Assembly (NCBI RefSeq): GCF_024169245.1
Contig: NZ_JALJWP010000001.1
Span: forward strand, 5,813,501-5,877,500
Direction of reading: 5' to 3'
DNA: 64,000 nt
Source of the DNA: Pseudomonas koreensis
Lineage (GTDB): Bacteria; Pseudomonadota; Gammaproteobacteria; Pseudomonadales; Pseudomonadaceae
Shown here: piece by piece, positions 55,147 to 64,000 of the stretch
Layout of the letters: every line of letters starts with the position of its first letter
Numbering within the stretch: position 1 is the stretch's first letter
Notes under the pieces: model-generated
Database searches by the model: none
What the model saw: only the letters and a program-made list of their open reading frames with translations
What the model was told of the DNA's origin: nothing
Program-made: the position numbers and the translations under genes

Positions 55147-55524
55147 ATGTCCTTGATCAACGAATATCGCGCCACCGAAGAAGCCATCAAAGAGCTGCAA
55201 GCCCGTCTGAAAAACCTGTCGGAAGACGACAAACTGCAAGCCGAGCTGGAATTCGAAGGCAAACTGCGCACGCTGATGGGTGAATACTCCAAGTCGCTGC
55301 GTGACATCATCGCGCTGCTGGATCCGGAAGCCAAATCCAAGGCCCCACGTGGTGGTGCAGTGAAAACTACCGGCACCAAACGTGCACGCAAAGTTAAGCA
55401 ATACAAAAACCCGCACAACGGTGAAGTCATCGAAACCAAAGGTGGCAACCACAAGACTCTGAAAGAGTGGAAAGCCAAGTGGGGCGGCGACGTGGTTGAA
55501 GGCTGGGCTACCCTGCTGGGCTAA
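55147..55524 (+). CDS. mvaT: MvaT-type H-NS-like histone, transcriptional silencer
   Basis: A 125-residue nucleoid-associated protein: an N-terminal coiled coil for oligomers (SLINEYRATEEAIKELQARL), a linker, and the C-terminal DNA-binding domain with the GGNHKTLKEWKAKWG AT-pincer region. It silences AT-rich and foreign DNA in Pseudomonas. Start at the ATG at 55147; an extended reading is not conserved. P. fluorescens group genomes also have mvaV paralogues. Confidence 0.96.
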   Translation: MSLINEYRATEEAIKELQARLKNLSEDDKLQAELEFEGKLRTLMGEYSKSLRDIIALLDPEAKSKAPRGGAVKTTGTKRARKVKQYKNPHNGEVIETKGGNHKTLKEWKAKWGGDVVEGWATLLG

Positions 55525-55556
55525 GCCGCAACATCTTCGCCGAGCGATCCGCGAAC

Positions 55557-55589
55557 AAAAAAACGCCAGCTTGCGCTGGCGTTTTTTTA
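55557..55589. terminator. Bidirectional intrinsic terminator
   Basis: A seven-base A-run, ACGCCAGC-TTGC-GCTGGCGT stem, then seven T. It is shared by the convergent mvaT and sbcB genes. Confidence 0.93.
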
Positions 55590-55621
55590 TGCCCGTCAAT
55601 TAGTTCCGGGCATGTTCGATT

Positions 55622-57052
55622 TCACAGATTCAAACGTTTACGTAATGCCTGGACATAGTTCTGCCAGTCATTGAGCACCTCTCTCTGCATTGGCGTCGCA
55701 CTAAGCGACCATTGCTCGGCTGCCTCGATAAATGCCTGCACGGTATTCGGCGCACCTGCCTCGGGTTGCGTCAGACGTTGGCGACAAAATAATTTCCAGC
55801 GTTCCTGCTCGGCAACATCCAGGGTGTCCGGAAAGTTGCGTGCTCGATATCGAAAAAGTAATTCGGGCAAACGTTCATCATCGAAAGGCCACTGCTCTTG
55901 CGCTAATTGCGCAGGATCCGCCATTCGAACTTGCTCACATAGACGGCGGTCGCGATCACCGATAAAACCATCGTACAACTGCTGCTCGGGATCTTCGCTG
56001 GGTGTGAAATCTTCGCTGGCATAAATCGCCGCGATTTTATCTTTCCAGACTTGTTGTGCGTCAGTTAGTCGCAGTCCCCGCTCCTGATAAAGCGCCATAT
56101 CCAGCCCAAGGCGTTGCTGATCTTCTGCGCGCAATACCGCCAGCGGCGCTACAACCGGACAACGATTGATGTGAATCAGCTTGAGCGGCACCGGCAACTC
56201 ACCTTCCTCCAACTCATCGCGGCGGGTATACAGCCGCTGGCGCAGGACTTGCGCGTCCAGGTCCAGCAGCCCCTGTGGATCGAGATGCAAGTCACAGACG
56301 ATCAAGGCGTTGCGGTTCTTCGGGTGCCAGGCCAGCGGCAACACCACGCCGACATAACTGCGCGCCGCCGAGAAACGCCCGGACACATGCACCAGCGGTT
56401 GCAGCAGACGAATCTGATCCAGCACTTTCTGCTTGCTGCGCAACTGGAACAGCCACTCGTAGAGCCTGGGCTGTTTCTCGCGAATCAGCCGCGCCAGTGC
56501 GATGGTGGCGCGCACGTCCGACAGCGCCTCGTGGGCATGGCCGTGATCGATATTATTGGCCGCCGTGAGACGCTCGAGCTTGAGGGTCACGCGGCCCTCA
56601 TCATCCGTCGGCCAGACCAGACCGTCGGGACGCAATGCGTAAGCGGCGCGCACCACATCGATCAGATCCCAGCGACTGTTACCGCCCTGCCATTCCCGGG
56701 CATAGGGGTCGAAGAAATTGCGATACAGGCTGTAGCGAGTCATCTCGTCGTCGAAACGCAAGGTGTTGTAACCGGCGCCACAAGTGCCCGGTGCGGCCAG
56801 TTGCGCATGCACGCGAGTCATGAAATCAGCTTCGCTCAGGCCCTTTTCGGCGAGCTGGCCGGGGGTGATGCCGGTGATCGCACAGGCCGCCGGATGCGGC
56901 AGGATGTCTTCGCTGGGCTGGCAGTAGAGATTGACCGGCTCGTCGATTTCGTTGAGCGCATGGTCAGTACGAATCCCGGCCACTTGCAGCGGACGGTCGT
57001 TGCGCGGATTGATGCCAGTGGTTTCGTAGTCGTACCAGAAGATTGAAGTCAC
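55622..57052 (-). CDS. sbcB: Exodeoxyribonuclease I
   Basis: A 3'-5' exonuclease on single-stranded DNA, acting in recombination and mismatch repair. The 476 residues agree with the E. coli length. The DEDDh exonuclease motifs are visible: FWYDYETTG at the start and HEALSDVRATIALARLI near residue 180, followed by SH3-like and helical domains. The start is GTG at 57052 with AGGA ten bases upstream; in-frame sequence further upstream (to 57634) is antisense to the RDD gene and is rejected. Confidence 0.95.
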   Translation of the reverse strand: MTSIFWYDYETTGINPRNDRPLQVAGIRTDHALNEIDEPVNLYCQPSEDILPHPAACAITGITPGQLAEKGLSEADFMTRVHAQLAAPGTCGAGYNTLRFDDEMTRYSLYRNFFDPYAREWQGGNSRWDLIDVVRAAYALRPDGLVWPTDDEGRVTLKLERLTAANNIDHGHAHEALSDVRATIALARLIREKQPRLYEWLFQLRSKQKVLDQIRLLQPLVHVSGRFSAARSYVGVVLPLAWHPKNRNALIVCDLHLDPQGLLDLDAQVLRQRLYTRRDELEEGELPVPLKLIHINRCPVVAPLAVLRAEDQQRLGLDMALYQERGLRLTDAQQVWKDKIAAIYASEDFTPSEDPEQQLYDGFIGDRDRRLCEQVRMADPAQLAQEQWPFDDERLPELLFRYRARNFPDTLDVAEQERWKLFCRQRLTQPEAGAPNTVQAFIEAAEQWSLSATPMQREVLNDWQNYVQALRKRLNL

Positions 57053-57169
57053 GGGCGAATCCTGAACAGAAGATCGGCGAAGTCTAGGCGCTCCAGGGTT
57101 GCCACGGCCAGCCTCGTCGCCCTCGAACAGCAATTTCTCCATATTCCTACAGGTGAATCGCATTTTCCC

Positions 57170-57258
57170 TGTGGGAGCGAGCCTGCTCGCGAAAGCTTTC
57201 TGTCTGTTGCAAATGGACTGACTGATCCACCGCATTCGCGAGCAGGCTCGCTCCCACA
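57170..57258. repeat. REPIN, GTGGGAGCGAGC family
   Basis: Inverted REP units as at 4962. It lies between the divergent sbcB and RDD genes. The remaining 60 bases before 57320 hold the likely promoter of the RDD-MoxR operon. Confidence 0.9.
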
Positions 57259-57319
57259 CCCGAGAGGCTGCTAGCATCAGGCGCAATTGCACTCTGAACA
57301 GGCGAACATCAGGTAGCCC

Positions 57320-58036
57320 ATGCTCGAGCCCACAGCACCGCCAAGGAAAGCACCGCTGGATACGCGGCATCAGGTCGAAACGCCGGAAGGCATCGACCTG
57401 CCCTTGCGCCCCGCCGGGCTGATGGTGCGCGCCGTGGCATTTGGCATCGATCTGGGCATTCGCGGCCTGATTCTGGGCGTGCTGTTTATCGCACTGGCAT
57501 TTCTCGGCAAGCTCGGTATGGGCCTCGGTTCTTTGCTGCTGTTCGCCATCAGCTGGTGGTACATGGTGCTGTTCGAAGTGCTGCGCCAGGGCCGCTCGCC
57601 GGGTAAGCAATGGCTGGGCTTGCGCGTCGTCCATGACGACGGCACGCCGATCGGCTGGTCGGCCTCGCTATTGCGTAACCTGCTGCGTTTTGTCGATCTG
57701 CTGCCCTTCGGCTATTTCCTCGGTGCAGTCAGTTGCCTGCAACACCCGAACTTCAAACGCCTCGGCGACATTGCCGCCGGCACACTGGTGGTCTACAGCG
57801 AACGCCCGCTCAGTCGCCCGCAATTGCCTGAGGCCGAACCTCGCCGCTGCCCTGTCGCTCTCACGCTCAGCGAACAACGCGCGCTACTCGGTTTCGCCGA
57901 GCGTCAGGCCGAGCTATCGCCGGCACGGGTCAATGAGCTGGCAGCGTTGCTGGCGCAGCCGCTGCATATTTCCGCGCCCAAAGCCGTGTCCGAACTCAAC
58001 GGTATCGCGCGCGGCCTGCTGGGGCCGACCCCATGA
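57320..58036 (+). CDS. RDD family membrane protein
   Basis: A 238-residue protein with the RDD domain: RAVAFGIDLGIRGLIL and three to four hydrophobic segments, then FEVLRQGRSPGKQWLGLRVV and a soluble C-terminal tail of about 90 residues. The role is unknown; it is the first gene of the SpoIIM-DUF4129-MoxR operon and ends 4 bases inside the next gene. It is a different RDD subtype from the one at 15391. Confidence 0.85.
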   Translation: MLEPTAPPRKAPLDTRHQVETPEGIDLPLRPAGLMVRAVAFGIDLGIRGLILGVLFIALAFLGKLGMGLGSLLLFAISWWYMVLFEVLRQGRSPGKQWLGLRVVHDDGTPIGWSASLLRNLLRFVDLLPFGYFLGAVSCLQHPNFKRLGDIAAGTLVVYSERPLSRPQLPEAEPRRCPVALTLSEQRALLGFAERQAELSPARVNELAALLAQPLHISAPKAVSELNGIARGLLGPTP

Positions 58037-59010
58037 AGCAGAGCCTGTTCGAAACCCGCCACAAGGCCGAATGGGAGCGCTTCGCCCTGGCGCTGGAACG
58101 CCTCGAACACGGCAAGGACACCTCGCAAGTTGCGGCTTTTCCCAAGGCCTATCGACGTCTTTGCCAACATCTGGCTCTGGCCCAGGAGCGCGGCTACAGC
58201 AGTTTTCTGATCGACTCATTGCAGCAGCAGGTATTGCGCGGCCATCAACAGCTGTACCGGCAGCGCAGTCGCCTCGGCGCGCAAATCATCAGTTTCATCC
58301 TCGCCGACTTCCCGCGGCTGGTGCGCGAAGAGTGGCGCTTCGTTGCGGTCGCCAGCCTGCTGTTCTTCGCCAGCCTGATCGGTTTCGCCGTGCTGGTTTA
58401 TCTGTTCCCTGAACTGATCTACAACCTGATCCCGGCCGAACAGGTCCATGAAATGCAAGGCATGTACGACCCCGTCGCCGGCCACCTCGGCCGCTCGGCG
58501 GAACGCGCAGCGAGTGAAGACTGGGTGATGTTCGGCTATTACGTGATGCACAACATCGGTATTGCCTTCCAGACCTTCGCCAGCGGTTTGCTGATGGGCG
58601 TGGGCAGTGCATTTTTTCTGCTCTACAACGGCATGATCATTGGCACGGTGGCCGGGCACCTCAGCGAAATCGGCTTTGGCCAGACCTTCTGGTCGTTCGT
58701 GATCGGCCACGGCGCATTCGAACTGACCGCCATCGCCCTCGCCGGAGCGGCGGGCCTGAAGCTGGGATGGGCGTTGATCGCACCGGGACGCCTGACACGC
58801 GGCGAGGCACTGCGCCTGGCCGCGCGAAAAAGCGTGTTGCTGGTGTGCGGGGTGATGCTGTTCCTGCTGATCGCAGCATTCATCGAGGCTTACTGGTCGT
58901 CGAAAACCAGCGTCACGCCGCTGACCAAATACGCCGTCGGCGCCGCGCTGTGGCTGGCCGTCGCGGTGTATCTGCTGTTTGCCGGACGGATCCGCCATGC
59001 GCCTGAGTGA
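58033..59010 (+). CDS. Stage II sporulation protein M-like membrane protein
   Basis: A 325-residue SpoIIM-family protein. A cytoplasmic N-terminus (RFALALERLEHGKDTSQVAA) precedes about five membrane helices with conserved GHGAFELTAIALAGAAGLKLG. In sporulating Firmicutes SpoIIM works in the engulfment machinery; Pseudomonas does not sporulate, so the function here must differ. It overlaps RDD (4 bases) and the DUF4129 gene (14 bases). Confidence 0.85.
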   Translation: MKQSLFETRHKAEWERFALALERLEHGKDTSQVAAFPKAYRRLCQHLALAQERGYSSFLIDSLQQQVLRGHQQLYRQRSRLGAQIISFILADFPRLVREEWRFVAVASLLFFASLIGFAVLVYLFPELIYNLIPAEQVHEMQGMYDPVAGHLGRSAERAASEDWVMFGYYVMHNIGIAFQTFASGLLMGVGSAFFLLYNGMIIGTVAGHLSEIGFGQTFWSFVIGHGAFELTAIALAGAAGLKLGWALIAPGRLTRGEALRLAARKSVLLVCGVMLFLLIAAFIEAYWSSKTSVTPLTKYAVGAALWLAVAVYLLFAGRIRHAPE

Positions 59011-60535
59011 CGCCAGCGTGGTGATTCGCCCGCGCACGACCTGGGAAGCCATGGACCTCGGCGTCCTGATGAGCCAGCAACATCGGCGTCTGCTGATGAC
59101 CAGCTGGGCCATCGTCACCCTGCCGCTATTCGCCCTGCTCAGCCTGTTGCTGTGGGATTCACCGTCGCTGGCGGTGTTCATTTTCTGGTGGCTGAAACCA
59201 GCATATGAACGCCTGCCGTTGTACATCCTCTCCAAAGCACTGTTCGGGGAAACGCCGACGCTCAAGCAGGCATTGCGTGAATGGCCGCGCCTGCTAAGGC
59301 CGCAGTTGCTGGCCAGTCTGACCTGGCGACGGCTGAGCCTGAGTCGCAGCTTTGTGCTGCCGGTGACGCAACTCGAAGGCCTCGACGGCGAGGCCAGACA
59401 ACAACGTCTGCAGGTGCTGCTGCAGCGCAACGGCGGCGCCGCGCAGTGGTTGACGATTATCGGCGTGCATCTGGAAACCGCGCTGTGGATTGGCCTGATG
59501 GTGTTGTTTTACATGCTCCTGCCGCAGCAGATCGAAACCGATTGGGACTGGCAGTCGCTGCTGCTCGCGGCCGATCAGGACTGGCGCTGGCTGGAACACC
59601 TGACCAACGCGTTTTATGCGCTGATCCTGGTGGTCTGGGAGCCAATCTATGTTGCCTGCGGTTTCAGCCTCTACCTCAACCGGCGCACGCAACTGGAAGC
59701 CTGGGACATCGAGCTGGTCTTCCGCCGTTTGCGCCAGCGCTTGAACAACGGCGTGCTCGGTGTGTTGCTCGCCGCGTGCCTGTTGCTGCCGAACCTGCAA
59801 CCGGTATGGGCGGCTGATACGCCGGACGCGCCACGACTGCTCAATCAGCCGCTGACCAGTCAGGCCTCGCGCGACAGCATTCAGTCGCTGCTCGAACAAC
59901 CGCCGTTCAAGAATAAAGAGAGCGTCACCCGCTATCGCTTCGGCGATGACCCGGCGAGTCCGGCCAAGGACAAGCAGACAGGTGAGGCACCGCAATGGTT
60001 GAAGACCCTGCTCGGCTGGCTCGATGGTCGGCACCTCGATAGCCTCGCCAGCGTGATTGAAGTGCTGCTGTGGGGCGCGTTGATCGCCGCGCTGGGCTGG
60101 CTGGGCTGGCGTTATCGCGAATTTCTCCAGGCCTTTGTCAGCCGCCGACCGAACCCGCCATCGCGCAGCAAACGACCGGCGACCCCACAAGTTTTCGGCC
60201 TCGATCTGAACCGTGAAACCTTGCCTGATGACATCGCCGCCAGCGCCGAACAGTTGTGGCTGAGCGAACCTCGTGCCGCGCTGGGCCTGCTCTATCGCGG
60301 GCTGCTGAGCCATCTGCTGCACGATTTCGATCTGACGCTGAAAGCCGCCGACACCGAGAGCCAGATCCTCGAACGCATCGAACAATTGCAACGCCCGGAC
60401 CTGCTCGCCTACAGCCGCAACCTCACTGTTCACTGGCAGAACATGGCCTACGGGCACCGGATTCCACCCGCTCATTTGCAAGCGGAATTGTGCGACGGCT
60501 GGCGTACGTTGTTTGCCAAAGGTGCTGCGCATTGA
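58997..60535 (+). CDS. DUF4129-type membrane protein
   Basis: A 512-residue integral protein with several hydrophobic segments in the N-terminal half (about 48-75, 160-180, 205-225, 250-275), one further segment at about 355-375, and a C-terminal cytoplasmic DUF4129-like domain (ALGLLYRGLLSHLLHDFDLT). No enzymatic motif is seen. The start is the ATG at 58997, 14 bases before the SpoIIM stop; its own stop overlaps the next start by ATTGA. Confidence 0.82.
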   Translation: MRLSDASVVIRPRTTWEAMDLGVLMSQQHRRLLMTSWAIVTLPLFALLSLLLWDSPSLAVFIFWWLKPAYERLPLYILSKALFGETPTLKQALREWPRLLRPQLLASLTWRRLSLSRSFVLPVTQLEGLDGEARQQRLQVLLQRNGGAAQWLTIIGVHLETALWIGLMVLFYMLLPQQIETDWDWQSLLLAADQDWRWLEHLTNAFYALILVVWEPIYVACGFSLYLNRRTQLEAWDIELVFRRLRQRLNNGVLGVLLAACLLLPNLQPVWAADTPDAPRLLNQPLTSQASRDSIQSLLEQPPFKNKESVTRYRFGDDPASPAKDKQTGEAPQWLKTLLGWLDGRHLDSLASVIEVLLWGALIAALGWLGWRYREFLQAFVSRRPNPPSRSKRPATPQVFGLDLNRETLPDDIAASAEQLWLSEPRAALGLLYRGLLSHLLHDFDLTLKAADTESQILERIEQLQRPDLLAYSRNLTVHWQNMAYGHRIPPAHLQAELCDGWRTLFAKGAAH

Positions 60536-61695
60536 ACCGGCGCATCGGCTGGTCGCTGGCTGCGCTGGCGCTGTTGCTGCTTGGCGGTCTGAGCCTGTTT
60601 CTGTTTCTCAAAGCCCGGCCGTATCAGGAAATCATTGATCACGGCCCCTCGCCCACGGCGCAAGCCAACCCGTATCTGGCAGCAGAAATGTTCCTGCGTG
60701 AACGTGGTCTGGCGGTCAATCACGCCGAGACCCTGGCGGTGCTGCCGCAGATTGATCCGCATAGTCACACCTTGCTGTTGTTAGGCGAGCGCGCGCGGAT
60801 GACGCCGCGAGAAGTCGATCAGGTGTTGAACTGGACTCGCGCCGGCGGGCGCCTGGTGTTTGTCGCCGAGTCGTTGTGGAATGCGCAAACCCGGCAAAGC
60901 AACGATCTGCTGCTCGACAAGGTGCAACTGCACCAATCGCTGAGCAAGGACTTGAAAGATCCTCCAGTGGACGTGGAAAAAGACCGCTTCCCGAAACTGA
61001 CCAAACTGTATCTGGAAGACGAAGACGCACCGGCCTACGCCGGTTTCGACACCGACTTCCACCTCGACGACCCGAACAATGTCGCGCAGGCCTGGGCCAA
61101 CAGCGCCAAAGCCACGCACATGATGCAACGGGTGTACGGCCTCGGCACGGTCACCGTGGTCACCGACGCCGAGCTGTGGAAAACCCCGGCCATCGGCCAA
61201 TACGATAACGCCTGGCTGCTCTGGTACCTGAGCGCCGACACCGACGTCACGCTGATTTACAACACGGCGCACGATGGTCTGTGGACGCTGCTATGGCGCT
61301 ACTTTCCACAGGCCATCGTCGCCCTGCTTGCCTTGATCGGCCTGTGGCTGTGGCACGCTGGCGTACGCCATGGCCCGCTGCAGCTGCCCGCCCCGAGCGG
61401 ACGTCGGCAATTGCAGGAACACCTGCGCGCCAGTGCCGATTTCCTGCTGCGCCACAACGGCCAGCAGGCGCTGCTGCAAGCCTTGCAACAGGACATCTTG
61501 CGCCGCGCCCGCCGTCGCCATCCCGGTTTCGATCAATTGAACGTTGCCGAACAATGGCTGGCGTTGTCGCGCCTGACCCGGCAACCCACCCGCGCCATCA
61601 GCCAGGCCCTGAGTCCACGAGCGAAGCAGCGTTTGTCCAGCGCCGAATTCAGCCGGCAGGTCGCTCACCTGCAAACCTTGAGGAACACGCTATGA
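60532..61695 (+). CDS. DUF4350 domain protein
   Basis: A 387-residue protein with an N-terminal membrane segment (about 5-25), a periplasmic or luminal DUF4350 domain (EMFLRERGLAVNHAETLAVLP, SRAGGRLVFVAES type folds), a second membrane segment (about 262-282) and a cytoplasmic tail. It begins with the rare start TTG, overlapping the previous stop (TTGA), where conservation starts. The stop overlaps the moxR ATG by 4 bases. The function is unknown. Confidence 0.8.
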   Translation: MNRRIGWSLAALALLLLGGLSLFLFLKARPYQEIIDHGPSPTAQANPYLAAEMFLRERGLAVNHAETLAVLPQIDPHSHTLLLLGERARMTPREVDQVLNWTRAGGRLVFVAESLWNAQTRQSNDLLLDKVQLHQSLSKDLKDPPVDVEKDRFPKLTKLYLEDEDAPAYAGFDTDFHLDDPNNVAQAWANSAKATHMMQRVYGLGTVTVVTDAELWKTPAIGQYDNAWLLWYLSADTDVTLIYNTAHDGLWTLLWRYFPQAIVALLALIGLWLWHAGVRHGPLQLPAPSGRRQLQEHLRASADFLLRHNGQQALLQALQQDILRRARRRHPGFDQLNVAEQWLALSRLTRQPTRAISQALSPRAKQRLSSAEFSRQVAHLQTLRNTL

Positions 61696-62693
61696 CTGAA
61701 CAGATCGAGCCCGGCAGTGCCAGCCACGCCGCCCAGCAACGCCAGCGTGCCAGCCAGTTGGCGCAGGCGCTGCGCAACGAATTGAAAAAAGCGCTGATCG
61801 GCCAGGATGCGGTGGTCGACGACGTGCTGACCGCGCTGATTGCCGGCGGCCATGTGTTGCTCGAAGGCGTGCCCGGTCTGGGCAAGACCTTGCTGGTGCG
61901 GGCACTGGCGCGTTGCTTTGGTGGTGAGTTTGCACGCATCCAGTTCACCCCGGACCTGATGCCCAGCGACGTCACCGGCCACGCCGTGTACGACCTGCAA
62001 ACCGAACAGTTCAAGCTGCGCAAAGGGCCGCTGTTCACCAATCTGCTGCTGGCCGATGAGATCAACCGCGCCCCGGCGAAAACCCAGGCAGCGCTGCTCG
62101 AAGCCATGCAGGAGCGTCAGGTCACGCTCGAAGGTCGCGCCCTGCCGATCGCGCAACCGTTCATGGTGTTGGCCACACAGAATCCGATCGAGCAGGAAGG
62201 CACCTATCCGCTGCCGGAAGCCGAACTCGACCGTTTCATGCTCAAGGTGCGCATGGATTATCCCGATGCCGATCAGGAACTGAACATGGTCCGTCAGGTG
62301 TGTCGCTCGAGCCGCGCCGACATGCTTGATGTGCAACCGCTGCGAACGGTATTGCAGGCTAGGGACGTGCAAGCCCTGCAAAGGATTGCCAGTGACTTGC
62401 CGCTGGACGATCAGGTGCTCGATTACGCCGTGCGCCTGGCGCGCGGCACGCGCACCTGGCCGGGGCTGACCCTGGGCGCCGGCCCCCGTGCCTCGATTGC
62501 CCTGGTGCGTTGCGCCCGCGCCCGCGCCTTGTTGCGTGGTGGCGAGTTCGTGATTCCCGACGACATCAAGGGTTGCGCGCTGGCCGTGCTGCGTCATCGC
62601 GTGCGCATTGCTCCGGAGCTGGATATCGAGGGTCTGCAGGTCGATCAGGTGCTGCAACAACTGCTCGACCAGATTCCGGCGCCGCGTCTGTGA
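61692..62693 (+). CDS. MoxR family AAA+ ATPase
   Basis: A 333-residue cytoplasmic AAA+ protein with Walker A GVPGLGKT at 59-66, Walker B LLLADE at 118-123, sensor 1 ATQNPIEQEGTYPLPEAELDR, and the C-terminal lid. MoxR proteins act as chaperone-like motors for metal-centre insertion or complex assembly, usually with DUF58 and von Willebrand partners. It begins at the ATG overlapping the previous stop and is followed by a REP unit and a DUF58 gene. Confidence 0.9.
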   Translation: MTEQIEPGSASHAAQQRQRASQLAQALRNELKKALIGQDAVVDDVLTALIAGGHVLLEGVPGLGKTLLVRALARCFGGEFARIQFTPDLMPSDVTGHAVYDLQTEQFKLRKGPLFTNLLLADEINRAPAKTQAALLEAMQERQVTLEGRALPIAQPFMVLATQNPIEQEGTYPLPEAELDRFMLKVRMDYPDADQELNMVRQVCRSSRADMLDVQPLRTVLQARDVQALQRIASDLPLDDQVLDYAVRLARGTRTWPGLTLGAGPRASIALVRCARARALLRGGEFVIPDDIKGCALAVLRHRVRIAPELDIEGLQVDQVLQQLLDQIPAPRL

Positions 62694-62701
62694 CGATCAT
62701 G

Positions 62702-62740
62702 AAAAGATCAAAAGATCGCAGCCTTCGGCGGCTCCCACAG
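62702..62740. repeat. Single REP unit between moxR and DUF58
   Basis: AAAAGATCGCAGCCTTCGGC followed by GGCTCCCACAGGGAG: one unit of the GTAGGAGCTGCC family with a hybrid end that joins to the GTGGGAG type. No inverted partner is present. Confidence 0.8.
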
Positions 62741-62751
62741 GGAGCGGAGGC

Positions 62752-64000
62752 ATGAAGCCGTCGAAACTGCTGTTGATCTGGCTGGCATTGCTGCTGGCTG
62801 TCGGCATTGCGCTGGGCACGTTGCGCGCATTGGAAATCAACATCCCGGCAAGCCTGATGTCGATCAACTGGGGACTGCTGCTGGCGCTGTTGGCCCTGGC
62901 CGCGCTCGATGCCCTGCGCCTGCAACGTCTGCCAACACCGCGCATCACCCGGCAGATGCCCGGCAGTCTGGCGCTTGGCCGCTGGGGTGAAGTGCGTCTG
63001 GAAGTCGACCATGACTTCAACGAGCCGATCCACATTGAACTGTTCGACCATCCGCCGGAAGGCCTGAGTTTTGAAAACCTGCCGCTGTTGATTGAATTGC
63101 AACCCGGCCGGCGCAGCCTGCCCGGTTATCGATTGCGCCCGCTCAAGCGCGGTCATTTCAGCTTTGCTCACTGCGAAGTCAACCTGCCCAGCCCCTTGGG
63201 CTTATGGTCAGGCAAACGCCTGCTCAGCGTCAGCGACGAGACCCGCGTCTACCCGGATTTCGCCCGGCTCTACGGCGGTCAGTTGCGCGCTGTGGACAAC
63301 TGGCTCAGCCAGCTCGGCGTACGCCAGCGGCAACGTCGCGGACAGGGTCAGGAATTCCATCAGTTGCGCGAATTCCGTGAGGGCGACAGCCTGCGTCAGA
63401 TCGACTGGAAAGCCACCGCCCGTCAACGCACGCCGATTGCCCGCGAGTATCAGGACGAGCGCGACCAGCAAATCACCTTCCTGCTCGACTGCGGCCGACG
63501 CATGCGCAGCCAGGACGATGAACTCTCGCATTTCGACCACGCGCTCAATGCCTGCCTCTTGCTCAGTTATGTGGCGTTGCGTCAGGGCGATGCGGTGGGA
63601 TTGAGTACGTTTGCCGATGATCAACCGCGCCATGTCGTGCCAGTCAAAGGCAGCGGGCAACTGAACATGCTGCTCAACGCGGTTTACGACCTCGACAGCA
63701 CGCAGCGTCCGGCTGATTACCAGGCCGCCGTCAACCAACTGCTGACGCGACAAAAGCGCCGGGCGCTGGTAGTGCTGGTGACAAACTTGCGCGATGACGA
63801 TGATCAACTGCTCGGCGCGGTCAAACGCCTGAGCGCGCAACACCGGGTGCTGGTGGCGAGCCTGCGCGAGGAAGCGCTGGATACGTTACGCCAGACGCCA
63901 GTGCGAACACTGCCCGAAGCATTGGCCTACTGCGGCACGGTGAATTATTTGAATGAACGGGTAGAACTCCATGAGCAGTTGAATGCTCATGGAGTTGTCG
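62752..64000 (+). CDS. DUF58 domain protein (partial, 3' end beyond window)
   Basis: An N-terminal membrane pair (about 5-22 and 40-58) is followed by a DUF58 domain: RRGQGQEFHQLREFREGD, then QIDWKATARQRTPIAREY and FLLDCGRRM. These are the hallmarks of the vWA-like partner of MoxR ATPases. At least 416 residues are present before the window ends; there is no stop in frame. GGAGG precedes the ATG at 62752. It is the likely client or partner of the MoxR protein. Confidence 0.88.
   Translation, partial: MKPSKLLLIWLALLLAVGIALGTLRALEINIPASLMSINWGLLLALLALAALDALRLQRLPTPRITRQMPGSLALGRWGEVRLEVDHDFNEPIHIELFDHPPEGLSFENLPLLIELQPGRRSLPGYRLRPLKRGHFSFAHCEVNLPSPLGLWSGKRLLSVSDETRVYPDFARLYGGQLRAVDNWLSQLGVRQRQRRGQGQEFHQLREFREGDSLRQIDWKATARQRTPIAREYQDERDQQITFLLDCGRRMRSQDDELSHFDHALNACLLLSYVALRQGDAVGLSTFADDQPRHVVPVKGSGQLNMLLNAVYDLDSTQRPADYQAAVNQLLTRQKRRALVVLVTNLRDDDDQLLGAVKRLSAQHRVLVASLREEALDTLRQTPVRTLPEALAYCGTVNYLNERVELHEQLNAHGVV

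Overview
The window is a piece of a chromosome from a member of the Pseudomonas fluorescens group. The evidence is the dense, high-GC coding, the many proteins nearly identical to Pseudomonas families (MvaT, OprD, the Tol-Pal block, GcsR, DUF5064), gene neighbourhoods matching P. aeruginosa, and many REP/REPIN palindromes of fluorescens-group type between genes. I see no prophage, insertion sequence, CRISPR array or rRNA. There is one tRNA.

Bases 1-6.5 kb hold the arginine deiminase pathway (arcD-arcA-arcB-arcC) with an ANR/FNR-like box, plus a second, divergent arcD paralogue cut by the window edge. Bases 6.6-14.7 kb hold a glycine cleavage and serine deamination module: gcsR, then gcvH-gcvP-sdaA-gcvT. 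In front of gcvH lie three GcsR-type 18-bp palindromes and a sigma-54 promoter. The glyA that P. aeruginosa keeps in this operon is absent. Next come a capB-like cold-shock gene with a long leader, an RDD membrane protein and nadA.

Bases 17.3-29.7 kb are conserved core genes, all on the minus strand: tRNA-Lys, queC/queE, cpoB-pal-tolB-tolA-tolR-tolQ-ybgC, ruvBAC, pmpR and aspS. Bases 29.7-36.5 kb carry a zinc-ribbon protein, a small RHH protein, Dps, a membrane protein fused to a cold-shock domain, slyX, a HIT protein, an OprD porin, an MscS channel and yajQ.

Bases 36.6-48.5 kb carry a panE-like reductase, an orphan sensor kinase coupled to a cobalamin adenosyltransferase, a Nudix/ThiE-like fusion, a GST, argJ, secA, dciA and a HerA-like ATPase. 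Bases 48.5-57 kb carry a dCache chemoreceptor with a near-consensus sigma-28 promoter, a three-gene glycosyltransferase/deacetylase/flippase-like operon, a 58-aa acidic protein, purU, mvaT and sbcB.

From 57.3 kb to the right edge runs a tightly overlapping membrane operon: RDD, SpoIIM, DUF4129, DUF4350, MoxR ATPase and DUF58. The last gene is cut by the edge. This cluster and the glycosyltransferase trio are the best candidates for poorly described systems. The rest is mostly recognisable core metabolism and envelope biology.
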